Notes under the pieces: generated by a model
What the model was told of the DNA's origin: nothing
Seen by the model: the letters and a program-made list of their open reading frames with translations, nothing else
Databases searched by the model: none
In this document: one piece after another, positions 37,697 to 46,946 of the stretch
Layout: each line of letters begins with the position of its first letter
Numbering within the stretch: the first letter of the stretch is position 1
Assembly: GCF_014138625.1 (NCBI RefSeq)
Contig: NZ_JACJHY010000007.1
Span: 124,001 to 188,000 of the forward strand
Origin: Aminobacter ciceronei
GTDB lineage: Bacteria; Pseudomonadota; Alphaproteobacteria; Rhizobiales; Rhizobiaceae
Length of the DNA stretch: 64,000 bases
Direction of reading: 5' to 3'
Translations under genes and position numbers: made by a program

Positions 37697-40300
37697 ATGA
37701 AGCCGCAGCGTGATCCCTATTGGTCGATGCCGCTGGTGGAGGTCATGACCGCGCTGGGCACGAACCCAAGCGGTTTGACCACCGCGCAAGCGAACCAAAG
37801 TCGTGCGCTTCACGGAATCAACGCCATTCAAGGTCGCTCGGGGGGAGAGGCTCTCCGCCTGGTGCTTCGGCAAGTCCGCAGCCCTTTGGTGCTCATACTC
37901 ATGTTTGCCGCGGCAGTGTCGTCTCTGATGGGAGAGGCGCAAGAAGCGATTATTATCTGCCTTATACTGTTGGCGAGTTGTGGCCTGGGCTTCACGCAAG
38001 AATACGGCGCGTCCAAGGCCGTATTGGCCCTGAAGCGTCAATTGCTTCGAAGAGTCAGGACTTTGCGCGATGGTATCGAGACCGACGTTGCCGTAGATGA
38101 GGTCGTCCCCGGCGATCTTCTCAAGTTATCCGCTGGGGACATGATTGCTGCCGACGGCCTCATCGTCGATGCCCGAGACTTCAACGTCAGTGAGGCGGTC
38201 CTGACTGGCGAATCCTTTCCCGTCCTGAAAAGCATGGGAGTAGTCGGGGCAGAAACGCCGCTGGGGCAACGGACGAATTCTGTCTTCACAGGGACATCCG
38301 TCCGCAGTGGCACGGCTACCGTACTCGCCGTCGCAACAGGAAGCGCCACAGAGTTCGCAGCCATCGCCGATGCAGTCGAGAGGCGGGTGGAGGAAAGCGG
38401 CTTTGCCAAGGGGATCCGGCGATTCGGATACCTCATGACCGAGGTGATGCTGGCGATTGTGATCGTCGTATTTGTGGTCAACCTGTTGCTCCACAGACCG
38501 TTGGCAGAATCGCTGCTCTTTTCTCTTGCACTGGCGGTCGGCCTTACCCCGGAACTGTTGCCTGCGATCATCAGCGTGACGCTCGCTCGTGGGGCCGCGG
38601 TCATGGCCAAGAATGGCGTGATCGTCCGACGGCTCGAGGCAATTGAGAACCTGGGCAGCATGGATGTCCTGTGTACCGACAAGACGGGGACATTAACCGA
38701 AGGAGCCATTCGGCTTGACCGATGGGTAGATTCGCGTGGGCGGCCATCCGATCAACTGCTTGCTTGGGCGAAACTGAACGCGTCGCTCCAGACTGGGATC
38801 AAGAATCCACTCGACGAAGCGATCGTCGATGCCGGCACTCAGGAGCAGCAGCCCCTGGGCGGGCAAGAGTTCAAGCTCGACGAGATTCCCTACGACTTCG
38901 CCCGCAAGCGCCTGTCCGTTATCGTCCGCAGAGCCGAAGGCGGCTCGCTGATGATCTGCAAGGGTGCGGTCCGGACGATGCTGGATGTGTGCGGGACTGA
39001 GACAGACGGACACACGGCTGAAAAACTCTCCGATCAGCGTCGGGCCGATATCGATGACCAGGTTCGGTCGTGGAGCGAACAGGGCTTTCGCGTTATTGCC
39101 CTGGCTGTCCGTCAGTTTCTGAAGACTGAAGGTTTCACCCGCGGTGATGAAATGGATCTCACGCTCGCGGGCTTTCTACTATTCTTCGACCCTCCAAAGG
39201 AGAGTTCGGCTGACGCACTGAAGGAACTCGCCAATCGCGGCGTGTCCGTTCGAATGATCAGTGGCGATGACCGACACGTTGCCAGGCATCTTGCCAAGGC
39301 AATAGGCCTAGCCCCCGACGCGATATTGACCGGCGGCGAACTGGTTCACATGACGAAGGAAGCCTTGTTCGCGCGTGTCGAAGACATCGACATTTTTGCC
39401 GAGATCGACCCCAACCAGAAGGAACGGATCGTCGAAGCATTCAAGAGACGAGGCCGGATTGTCGGCTACCTCGGGGATGGCATCAACGACGCGCCGGCAC
39501 TCCACCAGGCCGATGTCGGCATCTCGGTGGATCAAGCCGTCGACGTGGCGCGCGAGGCGGCCGATATCATTCTGCTCGAACGGGACCTTGGGGTTCTCAT
39601 GTTGGGGATCGACGACGGTCGAAAGACCTTTGCCAACACAATGAAGTACATCGCCATCACGACAAGCGCGAACTTCGGCAACATGATCAGCATGGCCATC
39701 GCGTCGCTTTTCCTGCCTTTCCTCCCCCTCTTGGCGAAGCAGATTCTGCTAAACAACTTTCTTTCCGATCTCCCGTCTTTGGCGATCGCAACCGACAATG
39801 TCGACATAGATGAAACCAGGCGGCCGAGGAGATGGGACATCTCCTTCATTCGCTGCTTCATGATCCGTTTCGGTTTGGTCAGTTCCCTGTTCGACGCGGC
39901 AACGTTCGCCTTCCTATTGTTTGTGGTTCACGCCGACGCTTCGGTGTTTCAGACCGGTTGGTTCACTGAATCGTTACTCACCGAACTTGCCATCGTTCTG
40001 GTCATTCGGACCCACAAGCCTGCTTGGGCAAGCCGTCCCAGTCGGATGCTTGTCTCGCTTACGATCCTCGTCGGTGCCGTTGCGGTTAGTCTGTCCTATT
40101 CGCCCGTGGCCGCCTGGTTTGGGTTCGTGCCTCTGCCTTTAACAACCATGGGCGGACTGCTCTACATCACCCTTGCATATGTGATGGCGACGGAGTGGTT
40201 GAAGGTCCGGTTCTTCGCGACTTCTGGCATTTCTAACACTGGCCTGCACACTCCGACGAAGCGTGCCCTTGTTGGCGGATTGGCGAGCAGGTCGCAGTGA
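37697..40300 (+). CDS. Cation-transporting P-type ATPase, MgtA-like
   Basis: An 867-residue P-type ATPase with an N-terminal cation-ATPase domain (SMPLVEVMTALGTNPSGLTT), phosphorylation site CTDKTGTLTEG, hinge LGDGINDAPALHQAD, and a C-terminal set of four or more helices. GLTPELLPAIISVTLARGA and NFLSDLPSLAIATDNVD resemble MgtA/MgtB Mg pumps (P3B) more than Ca pumps. It may import Mg. The DosR regulon also contains a P-type ATPase (CtpF). Its stop overlaps a possible GTG of the next gene. Confidence 0.87.
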   Translation: MKPQRDPYWSMPLVEVMTALGTNPSGLTTAQANQSRALHGINAIQGRSGGEALRLVLRQVRSPLVLILMFAAAVSSLMGEAQEAIIICLILLASCGLGFTQEYGASKAVLALKRQLLRRVRTLRDGIETDVAVDEVVPGDLLKLSAGDMIAADGLIVDARDFNVSEAVLTGESFPVLKSMGVVGAETPLGQRTNSVFTGTSVRSGTATVLAVATGSATEFAAIADAVERRVEESGFAKGIRRFGYLMTEVMLAIVIVVFVVNLLLHRPLAESLLFSLALAVGLTPELLPAIISVTLARGAAVMAKNGVIVRRLEAIENLGSMDVLCTDKTGTLTEGAIRLDRWVDSRGRPSDQLLAWAKLNASLQTGIKNPLDEAIVDAGTQEQQPLGGQEFKLDEIPYDFARKRLSVIVRRAEGGSLMICKGAVRTMLDVCGTETDGHTAEKLSDQRRADIDDQVRSWSEQGFRVIALAVRQFLKTEGFTRGDEMDLTLAGFLLFFDPPKESSADALKELANRGVSVRMISGDDRHVARHLAKAIGLAPDAILTGGELVHMTKEALFARVEDIDIFAEIDPNQKERIVEAFKRRGRIVGYLGDGINDAPALHQADVGISVDQAVDVAREAADIILLERDLGVLMLGIDDGRKTFANTMKYIAITTSANFGNMISMAIASLFLPFLPLLAKQILLNNFLSDLPSLAIATDNVDIDETRRPRRWDISFIRCFMIRFGLVSSLFDAATFAFLLFVVHADASVFQTGWFTESLLTELAIVLVIRTHKPAWASRPSRMLVSLTILVGAVAVSLSYSPVAAWFGFVPLPLTTMGGLLYITLAYVMATEWLKVRFFATSGISNTGLHTPTKRALVGGLASRSQ

Positions 40301-40314
40301 ACGGAGTTGTCTCG

Positions 40315-40902
40315 ATGGCTCGACGTATCCTCATTGTAATTGGTCACCCGGATCCTTCCCCCGATCGGTTTTGTCGCGTGCTTGCGAAAGCGTATGCTGC
40401 CGCGGCGGAGAGCGCGGGCCATCAGATCCGTGAGATCGATCTGGCGATCACAGACTTCCCGCTGTTGAGGACCGCCGAAGAGTTCGAGCACGGTATCGTC
40501 CCTGAACCATTGCGAGCGGCTACCGACGCGATCGTCTGGGCTGAACACTTAGTGTTCGTATTCCCTTTGTGGCTTGGCACCATGCCTGCACTGCTCAAAG
40601 GATTCCTCGAGCAGACGATGCGGCCAGGAGTGGCCTTCCAGTACCCGGAAAATAAGGGAATGCTGACCGAACCTCTCCTGCGAGGCCGATCCGCTCGGAT
40701 CGTGGTGACCATGGGAATGCCGTCGATCTTCTATCGGCTATGGTTCCTCAACCACGGGATCGCTGGCATGCGCCGAGGGATCCTGAATTTCGTGGGGATC
40801 AAGCCCGTATATGAAACCTTGCTCGGGCCTGTGGGGGGAAGTCTGGAGCGGCGGAAGAAATGGATCCGGAAGATCGAAAGCCTTGGCATAGGCGCTCGAT
40901 GA
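40315..40902 (+). CDS. NAD(P)H-dependent flavin/quinone reductase
   Basis: A 195-residue flavodoxin-like-fold protein (RRILIVIGHPDPSPDRFCRVLA, then VFVFPLWLGTMPALLKGFLEQ) of the NQO/MdaB family. It reduces quinones or FMN with NAD(P)H. ATG at 40315 follows GGAG at good distance; the upstream GTG at 40297 overlaps the ATPase stop. It is probably cotranscribed with that ATPase. Confidence 0.83.
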   Translation: MARRILIVIGHPDPSPDRFCRVLAKAYAAAAESAGHQIREIDLAITDFPLLRTAEEFEHGIVPEPLRAATDAIVWAEHLVFVFPLWLGTMPALLKGFLEQTMRPGVAFQYPENKGMLTEPLLRGRSARIVVTMGMPSIFYRLWFLNHGIAGMRRGILNFVGIKPVYETLLGPVGGSLERRKKWIRKIESLGIGAR

Positions 40903-41017
40903 ACTCCGCTAGGGGCCAGCCCAGTCCTCGGATGTTTCTTAGCCTGTGAGTAGTCCGTCGAGATGGCCAATCTACGTCGTGCCAGTTCGGAATAGCTGAT
41001 CGTCACTCGTGGGTGCC

Positions 41018-41230
41018 TCATATTTCCACGTCGTGACGTTTGTGGCGACGTATCAGATTTATGACCTTCCCCCTCACGTCCTTCTTCGCGTCCTCTTTGA
41101 CAAACTCCATGAGGTCGTCGACCATTTCAACGATCTTGTCATGGTCTTTTGCGTGGGGGGCCGTCAAGTAATGCCCATGCCGATATAGATTGTCCGAAAG
41201 CCTCTTGTTGATCTTGTCGAAGATGCTCAT
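41018..41230 (-). CDS. Small helical protein, unrecognised
   Basis: A 70-residue protein (MSIFDKINKRLSDNLYRHGH, then KDHDKIVEMVDDLMEFVKED and a basic C-terminus). Charged amphipathic helix pattern; no family recognised. TAGGAAACC precedes the ATG at 41230. The same frame is open upstream to 41551 but without protein-like composition. Confidence 0.5.
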   Translation of the reverse strand: MSIFDKINKRLSDNLYRHGHYLTAPHAKDHDKIVEMVDDLMEFVKEDAKKDVRGKVINLIRRHKRHDVEI

Positions 41231-41354
41231 CAGTGGGTTTCCTATCCGGGAAGACATGTCGCGCATCAAGTTGCGGTCCCAAATGCTAAGGCGGTGCAAA
41301 ATATCTAGCGCATGCTCGGGTGGTGGCTGATCACGGCACGTCCTGCACTTTGGT

Positions 41355-41540
41355 TCACGGAACCTCTGCGATGTAGATGAGGCCGCCGGGATCGATCCAT
41401 TCACCCGTATGCAAGCATAAGACATCCAGGCATTCGCCGACGTCGCGCGGGGCGAGGCCATCGTAACGGTAGCGCATTCCCCAAGCGTCGATAGCTGTCT
41501 CACAGATTGGCCCGTCGGCGAGGTATCCAATGCCGGGCAG
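41355..41540 (-). CDS. Possible short ORF overlapping the end of the alcohol dehydrogenase gene
   Basis: The minus-strand frame ending at 41355 reads GYLADGPICETAIDAWGMRY, then YDGLAPRDVGECLDVLCLHT and GEWIDPGGLIYIAEVP. Composition is strikingly protein-like, yet the frame opens only at a TAA (41558) and has no ATG before mid-frame; CTG at 41540 is the best placed start. In the neighbouring frame the upstream bases read LANF, so a one-base deletion could have split an original MANFLPGIGYLADG start. No family recognised. Confidence 0.4.
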   Translation of the reverse strand: MPGIGYLADGPICETAIDAWGMRYRYDGLAPRDVGECLDVLCLHTGEWIDPGGLIYIAEVP

Positions 41541-42531
41541 AAATTGGCCAAGGCGTTAGGACTGCAGCCCCACTGAGCTTTCCCGACCTAAGGTCGTCTA
41601 GTGCGGTGTTGGCTTCTTGGAGCGGATAGGCGGTGGTGCGGGCATGAATTTTCGCCTGCTCAGCGATTGAAAAGAACTCCTGGCCATCCCCACGCGTCAG
41701 GTTCGCCACCGAAACGAGTTCGCGCTCCCCCCACAAGACTTTGTACTCCATGGCGGGGATGTCACTCATGTGTATGCCGCCACAGATAACGCGCCCGCCT
41801 TTGCGAACCAGAGTGAGCGCCCTGGGCACAAGTGTACCAACCGGTGCAAAGATGATCGCCGCGTCAAGTTCTGCCGAAGGCTGATCTCCCGAACTGCCCG
41901 CCCACGCGCAGCCAAGCTGGCGGGCCAAGCCCTGGGCGGTCACGTCTCCCGGTTTGGTGAAAGCAAAGACTTCCCGTTTTTGCCAGACCGCAACCTGGGC
42001 GATGATATGAGCGGCCGCGCCGAAACCAAAGATCCCGAGACGCTTAGCGTCTCCCGCCTTTTTCAGGCATCGCCACCCGATAAGCCCAGCACATAACAGA
42101 GGGGCCAGCGCCACCGGATCGGCAAGGGGGTCGAGCTCGAAGGCATAGTCGATGCCAACCAAGACATGGGTCGCGAAACCACCGTCCAGTGTGTAGCCTG
42201 TGAACTCAGCTGCATCGCACAGGTTCTCGCGACCCGTGCTGCAATAGAGACAGGTGCCGCACGTTCGAGCCAGCCAAGGCACGCCGAATCGACGGCCGAG
42301 CATAGAACTGTCGACATCCGATCCGACTAGGTCGGCAATGCCGACGATCTCGTGCCCCGGGATCAACGGCAGCTTCGGATTTGGCAGGTCTCCGTCGATA
42401 ACATGGAGATCGGTTCGGCATACGGCGCAGGCTTCGACACGCAGTCGAATCTGCCTGGGCCCGGGGGCAGGGGGCGTCCTTTCGACAAGCCGAAGCGGCT
42501 GGCCCGCATGTTCAAGCAACATTGCCTTCAT
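41500..42531 (-). CDS. Zinc-dependent alcohol dehydrogenase (AdhA type)
   Basis: A 343-residue medium-chain dehydrogenase. The catalytic zinc site is CAVCRTDLHVIDGD with GHE in IPGHEIVG, and the structural zinc is held by CGTCLYCSTGRENLC. The nucleotide-binding loop reads LGIFGFGAAAHI, a GxGxxxx variant of the usual GGxGH. The C-terminus runs past the usual GAAVL end to ISARHWIPRRRANL. ATG at 42531 (MKAMLLEHAG) is 23 bases after the BON gene stop, so the two form an operon. Substrate unknown. Confidence 0.87.
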   Translation of the reverse strand: MKAMLLEHAGQPLRLVERTPPAPGPRQIRLRVEACAVCRTDLHVIDGDLPNPKLPLIPGHEIVGIADLVGSDVDSSMLGRRFGVPWLARTCGTCLYCSTGRENLCDAAEFTGYTLDGGFATHVLVGIDYAFELDPLADPVALAPLLCAGLIGWRCLKKAGDAKRLGIFGFGAAAHIIAQVAVWQKREVFAFTKPGDVTAQGLARQLGCAWAGSSGDQPSAELDAAIIFAPVGTLVPRALTLVRKGGRVICGGIHMSDIPAMEYKVLWGERELVSVANLTRGDGQEFFSIAEQAKIHARTTAYPLQEANTALDDLRSGKLSGAAVLTPWPISARHWIPRRRANL

Positions 42532-42554
42532 TACTGCAGCCTCCCGATACGACC

Positions 42555-43202
42555 TCAGCTCACTGAAATTCGGTCGTCGACCTGGGTAACTCCGGGGATA
42601 GACCATGCTGCGCGTTCGGCCGCCATGCGCTCCGACCATGTGCGGACGTGACCCTCAAGCCGGACGGTTCCATCGGACACCGAGACCTGGATCGCTTGAG
42701 CTTCGATTTCAGCGCTGCGTACCAAGGCCGACTTGATCTTCTTGCTGACATCGGCCGATGTCAGGTGCGGCTTGATTTCAATGTTGTTGGAGATGCCGAC
42801 CACGCCGCCCAAGCGTTGCACCACGTCAGTTGCCGCGGTCTTCTGATACTGCCAAGCGACGGTGCCAGTAAGGGTTACCCAGCCACGCTGAACCATGACC
42901 TGGACTGCGTTCTCAGGAATTGTCGTGTTCCATGCAAGGATAGTAACCGCTCGCCTCGCGATCTCGTCGTCAGCAGTGGCGTGGGCACCGAAAGGCCGGA
43001 CTTCAATCTCCTGAGCGACCCCCCTGACCCCCTTTACACGTCGAACAGCTCCCTCTGCCGCAGCCTTCTGAGCATAGGTCGAAACATGCCCAGTCAGAGT
43101 GACGACACGGTGATCAACAGCCACTCCGATATGGGCTGCATTGATGCTGGGTTCGAAATCCAGTTCGTCGAGGACATCTTGTCTGAGTACGATATCGGAC
43201 AT
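42555..43202 (-). CDS. Triple BON-domain protein
   Basis: A 215-residue protein with three BON domains (VDHRVVTLTGHVSTYAQK; QRGWVTLTGTVAWQYQK; SDGTVRLEGHVRTWSER). There is no signal peptide, so it appears cytoplasmic, unlike OsmY. BON domains are thought to bind phospholipids or hydrophobic ligands. ATG at 43202 follows AACAAGGAGTTCG. The promoter region is shared with fixL and holds one FixK-type box. Confidence 0.87.
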   Translation of the reverse strand: MSDIVLRQDVLDELDFEPSINAAHIGVAVDHRVVTLTGHVSTYAQKAAAEGAVRRVKGVRGVAQEIEVRPFGAHATADDEIARRAVTILAWNTTIPENAVQVMVQRGWVTLTGTVAWQYQKTAATDVVQRLGGVVGISNNIEIKPHLTSADVSKKIKSALVRSAEIEAQAIQVSVSDGTVRLEGHVRTWSERMAAERAAWSIPGVTQVDDRISVS

Positions 43203-43268
43203 CGATCGAACTCCTTGTTGTCGCAGCAAATGCAGGAAACCAGTCTCTGCCAGAGCTCTTCTGCCGCA

Positions 43269-43282
43269 TTGATCCTTGTCAA
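43269..43282. promoter_or_regulatory. FNR/FixK-type box, TTGATCCTTGTCAA
   Basis: TTGAT-N4-GTCAA. It lies between the divergent BON and fixL genes, about 73 bases before the BON start and about 132 before fixL. It could activate BON-adh and feed back on fixL. Confidence 0.78.
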
Positions 43283-43407
43283 ATTTAGGCGAGCAACCAT
43301 GTCACGGGTGCAACCCGTAGCCCTTCGCGATCGATGGATGTATAAGAAAACCAGGCTGAAGGACCGCTTTCCAGCGGGTCCGGGTGAGGCAACATCGGGA
43401 AGTGGTC

Positions 43408-44919
43408 ATGGCCGAGGATGCCATTTCCAAAGCGTTCCACAAAGTAAGGTTCCCTTTTATTTACAGTGGGGGAAAAGCATACCTTTTTGCCTGTTCAATC
43501 GTGGCATTCGCATTCTTGGCACGTATTCTCCTCCATGGCTTTCTGGCTGACAGCGCCACTTTCATACTCTTCGTCCCGGCAATTCTCATGGCTGCGATGA
43601 TAGGTGGCGCAGGCCCCGGGCTAGTTTCCGTCGTCCTGTCCGTTGTTGGCGCTTTCTACATTGGTGGGCTCAAGCTGGAGGGCAACACTGGTGTCGGTGC
43701 GCTGCTGGTTTTCACCCTCGTTGGGTTCGCGCTGGCGGCAATGGGTGAACTCCTGCATCGAGCCTGGACCGCTAATGAGGAAACGAAGCACAGGCTCGTT
43801 GAGCGCGAGGCCCATCTCAAGTCGATACTGGACACCGTCCTCGACGCTTCGGTTGTCATCGAAAGAGATGGAACCATCGTTTCCTTCAACACGGCAGCAG
43901 TCAGGCAGTTCGGCTACCTGGAAGAGGAAGTCAGGGGCAAAAATGTTCGAATCCTCATGCCGGAGCCGTATCGAAGCGGTCACGATGGCTTCATCCGCAG
44001 GTACCTGACCACTGGCGAGAAGCGCATCATCGGGGTCGACCGGGTGGTGGTCGGCCGCAGGAAGGATGGCTCCACGTTTCCGATGACGCTTGCGGTGGGC
44101 GAGATGAAATCCGGCGACAAGATCTATTTCACCGGCTTCATCAGGGATCTGACCGAACGAGAGGAATCTGCAGCTCGCCTCCAGGAGATTCAAGGCGAAC
44201 TTGCCAGGCTTGCCCGCCTCAACGAGCTGGGCGAAATGGCTTCCACGCTTGCACACGAACTCAATCAGCCGCTGTCGACAATTGCAAACTACACGCAAGG
44301 GTCAATCCGCATGCTGCGCGAACGCCCAGAGCAAGCGGCTTCCCAGCTTCCAGAGGCGTTGCAAGAGATTGCGACGCAATCGCTACGAGCGGGAGAGATC
44401 ATTCGCCATCTGCGCGAATTCGTGATGCGCGGGGAGACCGAGAAAGCGCCCGAGGACATTCATAAGCTTGTCGAAGAGGCAGGCGCTCTGGCCCTGATGG
44501 GGTCAAGAGAGCGAGGCGTTCGCTCAGTCTTTGATTTCGGGCCCGGAACAGGGATGGTGATGGTTGACAGAGTGCAGATCCAGCAGGTGCTCACAAATCT
44601 CATGCGCAACGGCATTGAAGCCATGCGCGATAGCGACACACGGCTGCTCACCGTGCGGACAGCTTCTGGGAACCCGGGCGAAGTGGCCGTCGAAGTTTCC
44701 GACACTGGGCCTGGCATCCCCGATGAAATCGCTGCACGCCTTTTCCAGCCCTTCGTCACCACCAAGGCCAGCGGCATGGGCATTGGCCTCTCCATTGCCA
44801 AACGCATCGTTGAGGCCCACGGTGGCGAGCTGAGCATGCGGATGAACGCCCATGGCGGGGTCACTTTCCGCTTCACCTTGCCTGCTTTTGAACAGGAGAC
44901 GATCGATGGACAAGGGTGA
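43408..44919 (+). CDS. fixL: Oxygen-sensing heme PAS histidine kinase FixL
   Basis: A 503-residue sensor kinase. Residues about 15-115 hold four hydrophobic segments of a DUF4118-like membrane region. The PAS domain ([17 protein letters not shown] onward) carries the FixL heme-binding histidine in [19 protein letters not shown] and the conserved arginine in [10 protein letters not shown]. The HisKA histidine is in [12 protein letters not shown], and ATP motifs [10 protein letters not shown] and [10 protein letters not shown] follow. Heme-bound oxygen should inhibit kinase activity. GTG at 43384 is in frame, but ATG at 43408 follows GGGAAG. It overlaps fixJ by 14 bases. Confidence 0.93.
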   Translation: MAEDAISKAFHKVRFPFIYSGGKAYLFACSIVAFAFLARILLHGFLADSATFILFVPAILMAAMIGGAGPGLVSVVLSVVGAFYIGGLKLEGNTGVGALLVFTLVGFALAAMGELLHRAWTANEETKHRLVEREAHLKSILDTVLDASVVIERDGTIVSFNTAAVRQFGYLEEEVRGKNVRILMPEPYRSGHDGFIRRYLTTGEKRIIGVDRVVVGRRKDGSTFPMTLAVGEMKSGDKIYFTGFIRDLTEREESAARLQEIQGELARLARLNELGEMASTLAHELNQPLSTIANYTQGSIRMLRERPEQAASQLPEALQEIATQSLRAGEIIRHLREFVMRGETEKAPEDIHKLVEEAGALALMGSRERGVRSVFDFGPGTGMVMVDRVQIQQVLTNLMRNGIEAMRDSDTRLLTVRTASGNPGEVAVEVSDTGPGIPDEIAARLFQPFVTTKASGMGIGLSIAKRIVEAHGGELSMRMNAHGGVTFRFTLPAFEQETIDGQG

Positions 44920-45529
44920 GAGCGTCGTCCACATCGTCGACGACGAGGAACCGGTCAGAAGGTCTCTGGCATTCCTGCTTACCATGTCCGGATACACTGT
45001 GCGCCAGCACGAGTCTGCCTTGGCGTTCCTGTCTGCGGCACCAACCATCCGCAATGGCTGCCTGGTGACGGACCTTCGCATGCCTGACGTAGATGGGATC
45101 GAATTGCTTCAGCGGCTCCGCCAGCTATCCTGCGCCATTCCCGCGATCGTCATCACGGGACATGGCGACGTTCCACTTGCCGTCGAAGCCATGAAAGCAG
45201 GAGCTTTCGATTTCATCGAAAAGCCGTTCAAGGACGATGTCCTGATCTCGGCCGTAGACCGGGCCATCGCCAGCCTCGGAAGGCAGGCCGTTCACGAGGA
45301 CATATCTGCCATTCGTTCACGCGTGGCGCTGTTGAGCGAACGCGAGCGCGAGGTCTTCGCCGCCGTTGTTGCGGGCCTCCCCAACAAAACGATCGCCTAC
45401 GATCTCGATATCAGTCCTCGAACCGTCGAGGTTCACCGGGCAAGCGTGATGTCCAAAATGGAAGCGCGAAGCCTTCCCGAACTGGTGAGAATGGCCATCG
45501 AAGCGGGACTTGGTGCCAGGCAGCATTAA
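44906..45529 (+). CDS. fixJ: Two-component response regulator FixJ
   Basis: A 207-residue NarL/FixJ-family regulator. The receiver has the acidic pocket VDDEEP, phosphoacceptor Asp in VTDLRMPD, Thr in VITGHGD and Lys in IEKPF. The C-terminal LuxR-type helix-turn-helix reads [20 protein letters not shown]. The start ATG lies inside the fixL end, so it is coupled to its kinase. It should activate the fixK-like gene 108 bases downstream. Confidence 0.93.
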   Translation: MDKGESVVHIVDDEEPVRRSLAFLLTMSGYTVRQHESALAFLSAAPTIRNGCLVTDLRMPDVDGIELLQRLRQLSCAIPAIVITGHGDVPLAVEAMKAGAFDFIEKPFKDDVLISAVDRAIASLGRQAVHEDISAIRSRVALLSEREREVFAAVVAGLPNKTIAYDLDISPRTVEVHRASVMSKMEARSLPELVRMAIEAGLGARQH

Positions 45530-45552
45530 CAGCCCCCAAACCATCACGTGAC

Positions 45553-45568
45553 TACGTATTATCCCCTA
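45553..45568 (+). promoter_or_regulatory. Candidate FixJ-binding site upstream of fixK
   Basis: TACGTATTATCCCCTA matches, at 12 of 16 positions by my recollection, the TAAGTAATTTCCCTTA element of the Sinorhizobium meliloti fixK promoter. The opposite strand holds ATACGTAG, close to the reported GTAMGTAG class. It ends about 70 bases before the GTG of the fixK-like gene, a sensible distance. The consensus is from memory, so treat it as a candidate. Confidence 0.5.
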
Positions 45569-45637
45569 GTGACATAACCGAATTTCTCCGCAGCGGCTCA
45601 TGCGCGATGAATCTCCCGGTTACCGCGGGAGAGAGCA

Positions 45638-46288
45638 GTGCATTCTCAGGGCAATGTCGACAATACCACGGGGTCCAATTGGGACGCGCTTTTAGGCCAG
45701 ATGCCTCTTCCGGCATTCGGAGTTCCAATGCCGGCGTCATTCCATCCGGCTGGCTCCGAGATTTTCTCCCCAGGCAGCGACGCGAACTGCTTCTATGTGG
45801 TGAAATTCGGTTGCGTTCGGGTTTACAGGCTGCTGGCTGATGGCCGCAGGCAAATCTCTGCATTTCACCTGCCCGGCGAAGTGTTCGGATTTGAGGCAGA
45901 TAGTCGCCATCATTTCTTCGCCGAGGCGGTCGGTGCCACCTCGACGCTTTCCATGAGAGTGTCGGCAACCGCTGATTTGTCGGCAACGCTGCTGCCTCTG
46001 GCGCTGCGCGGCCTGGTGCGCGCCCAGGAGCATCTCCTCGTTCTCGGCCGTCAGAATGCTCCTGAGCGAGTTGCCGCCTTTTTGCTGGACATGTTCGAGC
46101 GTCAGGGTGGGCTCGAGCGCTTTGAACTGCCGATGTCACGGACAGACATTGCCGATTATCTAGGCCTGTCGCTTGAAACCGTGTCACGCGTTTTCACCCG
46201 ACTGCGCGGACAAGGCATCATGCGGCTGGTGTCCTTGAGAACGGTTGAAATCGTCAAGATGCAGGCGCTATCGGTTATGTGCGAATAG
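45638..46288 (+). CDS. fixK: Crp/Fnr-family regulator, FixK-like
   Basis: A 216-residue Crp/Fnr protein with an N-terminal cyclic-nucleotide-binding-type barrel (SPGSDANCFYVVKFGCVRVYR), a dimerisation helix and a C-terminal winged helix. The recognition helix contains LSLETVSRVFTRL; the E..SR triad is the FNR/FixK reading head for TTGAT/TTGAC half-sites. The four-cysteine iron-sulfur motif of FNR is absent, as in FixK, so oxygen input should come through FixLJ. GTG start after CGGGAGAGAGCA. Confidence 0.88.
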   Translation: MHSQGNVDNTTGSNWDALLGQMPLPAFGVPMPASFHPAGSEIFSPGSDANCFYVVKFGCVRVYRLLADGRRQISAFHLPGEVFGFEADSRHHFFAEAVGATSTLSMRVSATADLSATLLPLALRGLVRAQEHLLVLGRQNAPERVAAFLLDMFERQGGLERFELPMSRTDIADYLGLSLETVSRVFTRLRGQGIMRLVSLRTVEIVKMQALSVMCE

Positions 46289-46308
46289 ATGGCTGGGCAT
46301 TGTCCCAG

Positions 46309-46800
46309 TCACTGGCCCGAGCATCTTTCCGCAGAGGCTGCGCTCGCAGTTGCTTGGCTCAGTAAATCCAACAATGGACGCTGTCCGGCGACGAGCTTGT
46401 TGCTCGCGTCGGCCAACGAGAACCACTCAATTCGGTCCACCTCCGGGAAGAGCTTGTCTTGGCCGCTGTGGGGCGGCCACTCCATGGCAAACAGGTTGCT
46501 TTTGAAATCGGTCGTCTCGATGTCGGCTTCCACGGCAAAGGCGGTGACCAGCTTCCCACTATGCTGGCGGACGGTTCCGAGCGGAATGAGCTTGCCCGTC
46601 ACTTCGATGCCTGTCTCTTCCTGGAACTCTCGCCTGGCCGCTGCCTCCGATTCCTCGTCGTCGGCATACTCGCCTTTGGGCATGGACCAGGCGCCAAGAT
46701 CGCGTTTGCTCCAGAACGGCCCGCCCGGATGTGCAAGCAGGACTTCCACGAACCCTTGCGTTCGCCTGAACGCTAGTATGCCTGCGCTCTTCCTTGCCAT
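46309..46800 (-). CDS. NUDIX hydrolase
   Basis: A 163-residue Nudix protein with the complete Nudix box spanning GEYADDEESEAAARREFQEE and TGIEV (Gx5Ex7REUxEExGU). The early FWSKRDLGAWSMPKGEY is typical of diadenosine-polyphosphate or dinucleotide-type members. Substrate unknown. It converges with the fixK-like gene (20-base gap), diverges from the beta-CASP gene, and could use the box at 46852 from its own side. Confidence 0.87.
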   Translation of the reverse strand: MARKSAGILAFRRTQGFVEVLLAHPGGPFWSKRDLGAWSMPKGEYADDEESEAAARREFQEETGIEVTGKLIPLGTVRQHSGKLVTAFAVEADIETTDFKSNLFAMEWPPHSGQDKLFPEVDRIEWFSLADASNKLVAGQRPLLDLLSQATASAASAERCSGQ

Positions 46801-46851
46801 GACAAGCCTGCACCCCGCTTCCGGATGGGTTAAAAACAGCAGACCGAAAAT

Positions 46852-46865
46852 TGACCCCAGTCAAG
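46852..46865. promoter_or_regulatory. FNR/FixK-type box, TTGACCCCAGTCAA
   Basis: TTGAC-N4-GTCAA with both half-sites perfect. Its centre is about 88 bases before the beta-CASP start and 58 bases before the divergent Nudix start. Confidence 0.78.
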
Positions 46866-46946
46866 GTTTGCAAAGTGAAACCTGGCAGAATTGCGTCTAG
46901 GTTGGCGGACCACGCCAAAACGGGAACCTTCGCGGAGCGTCAAGAA

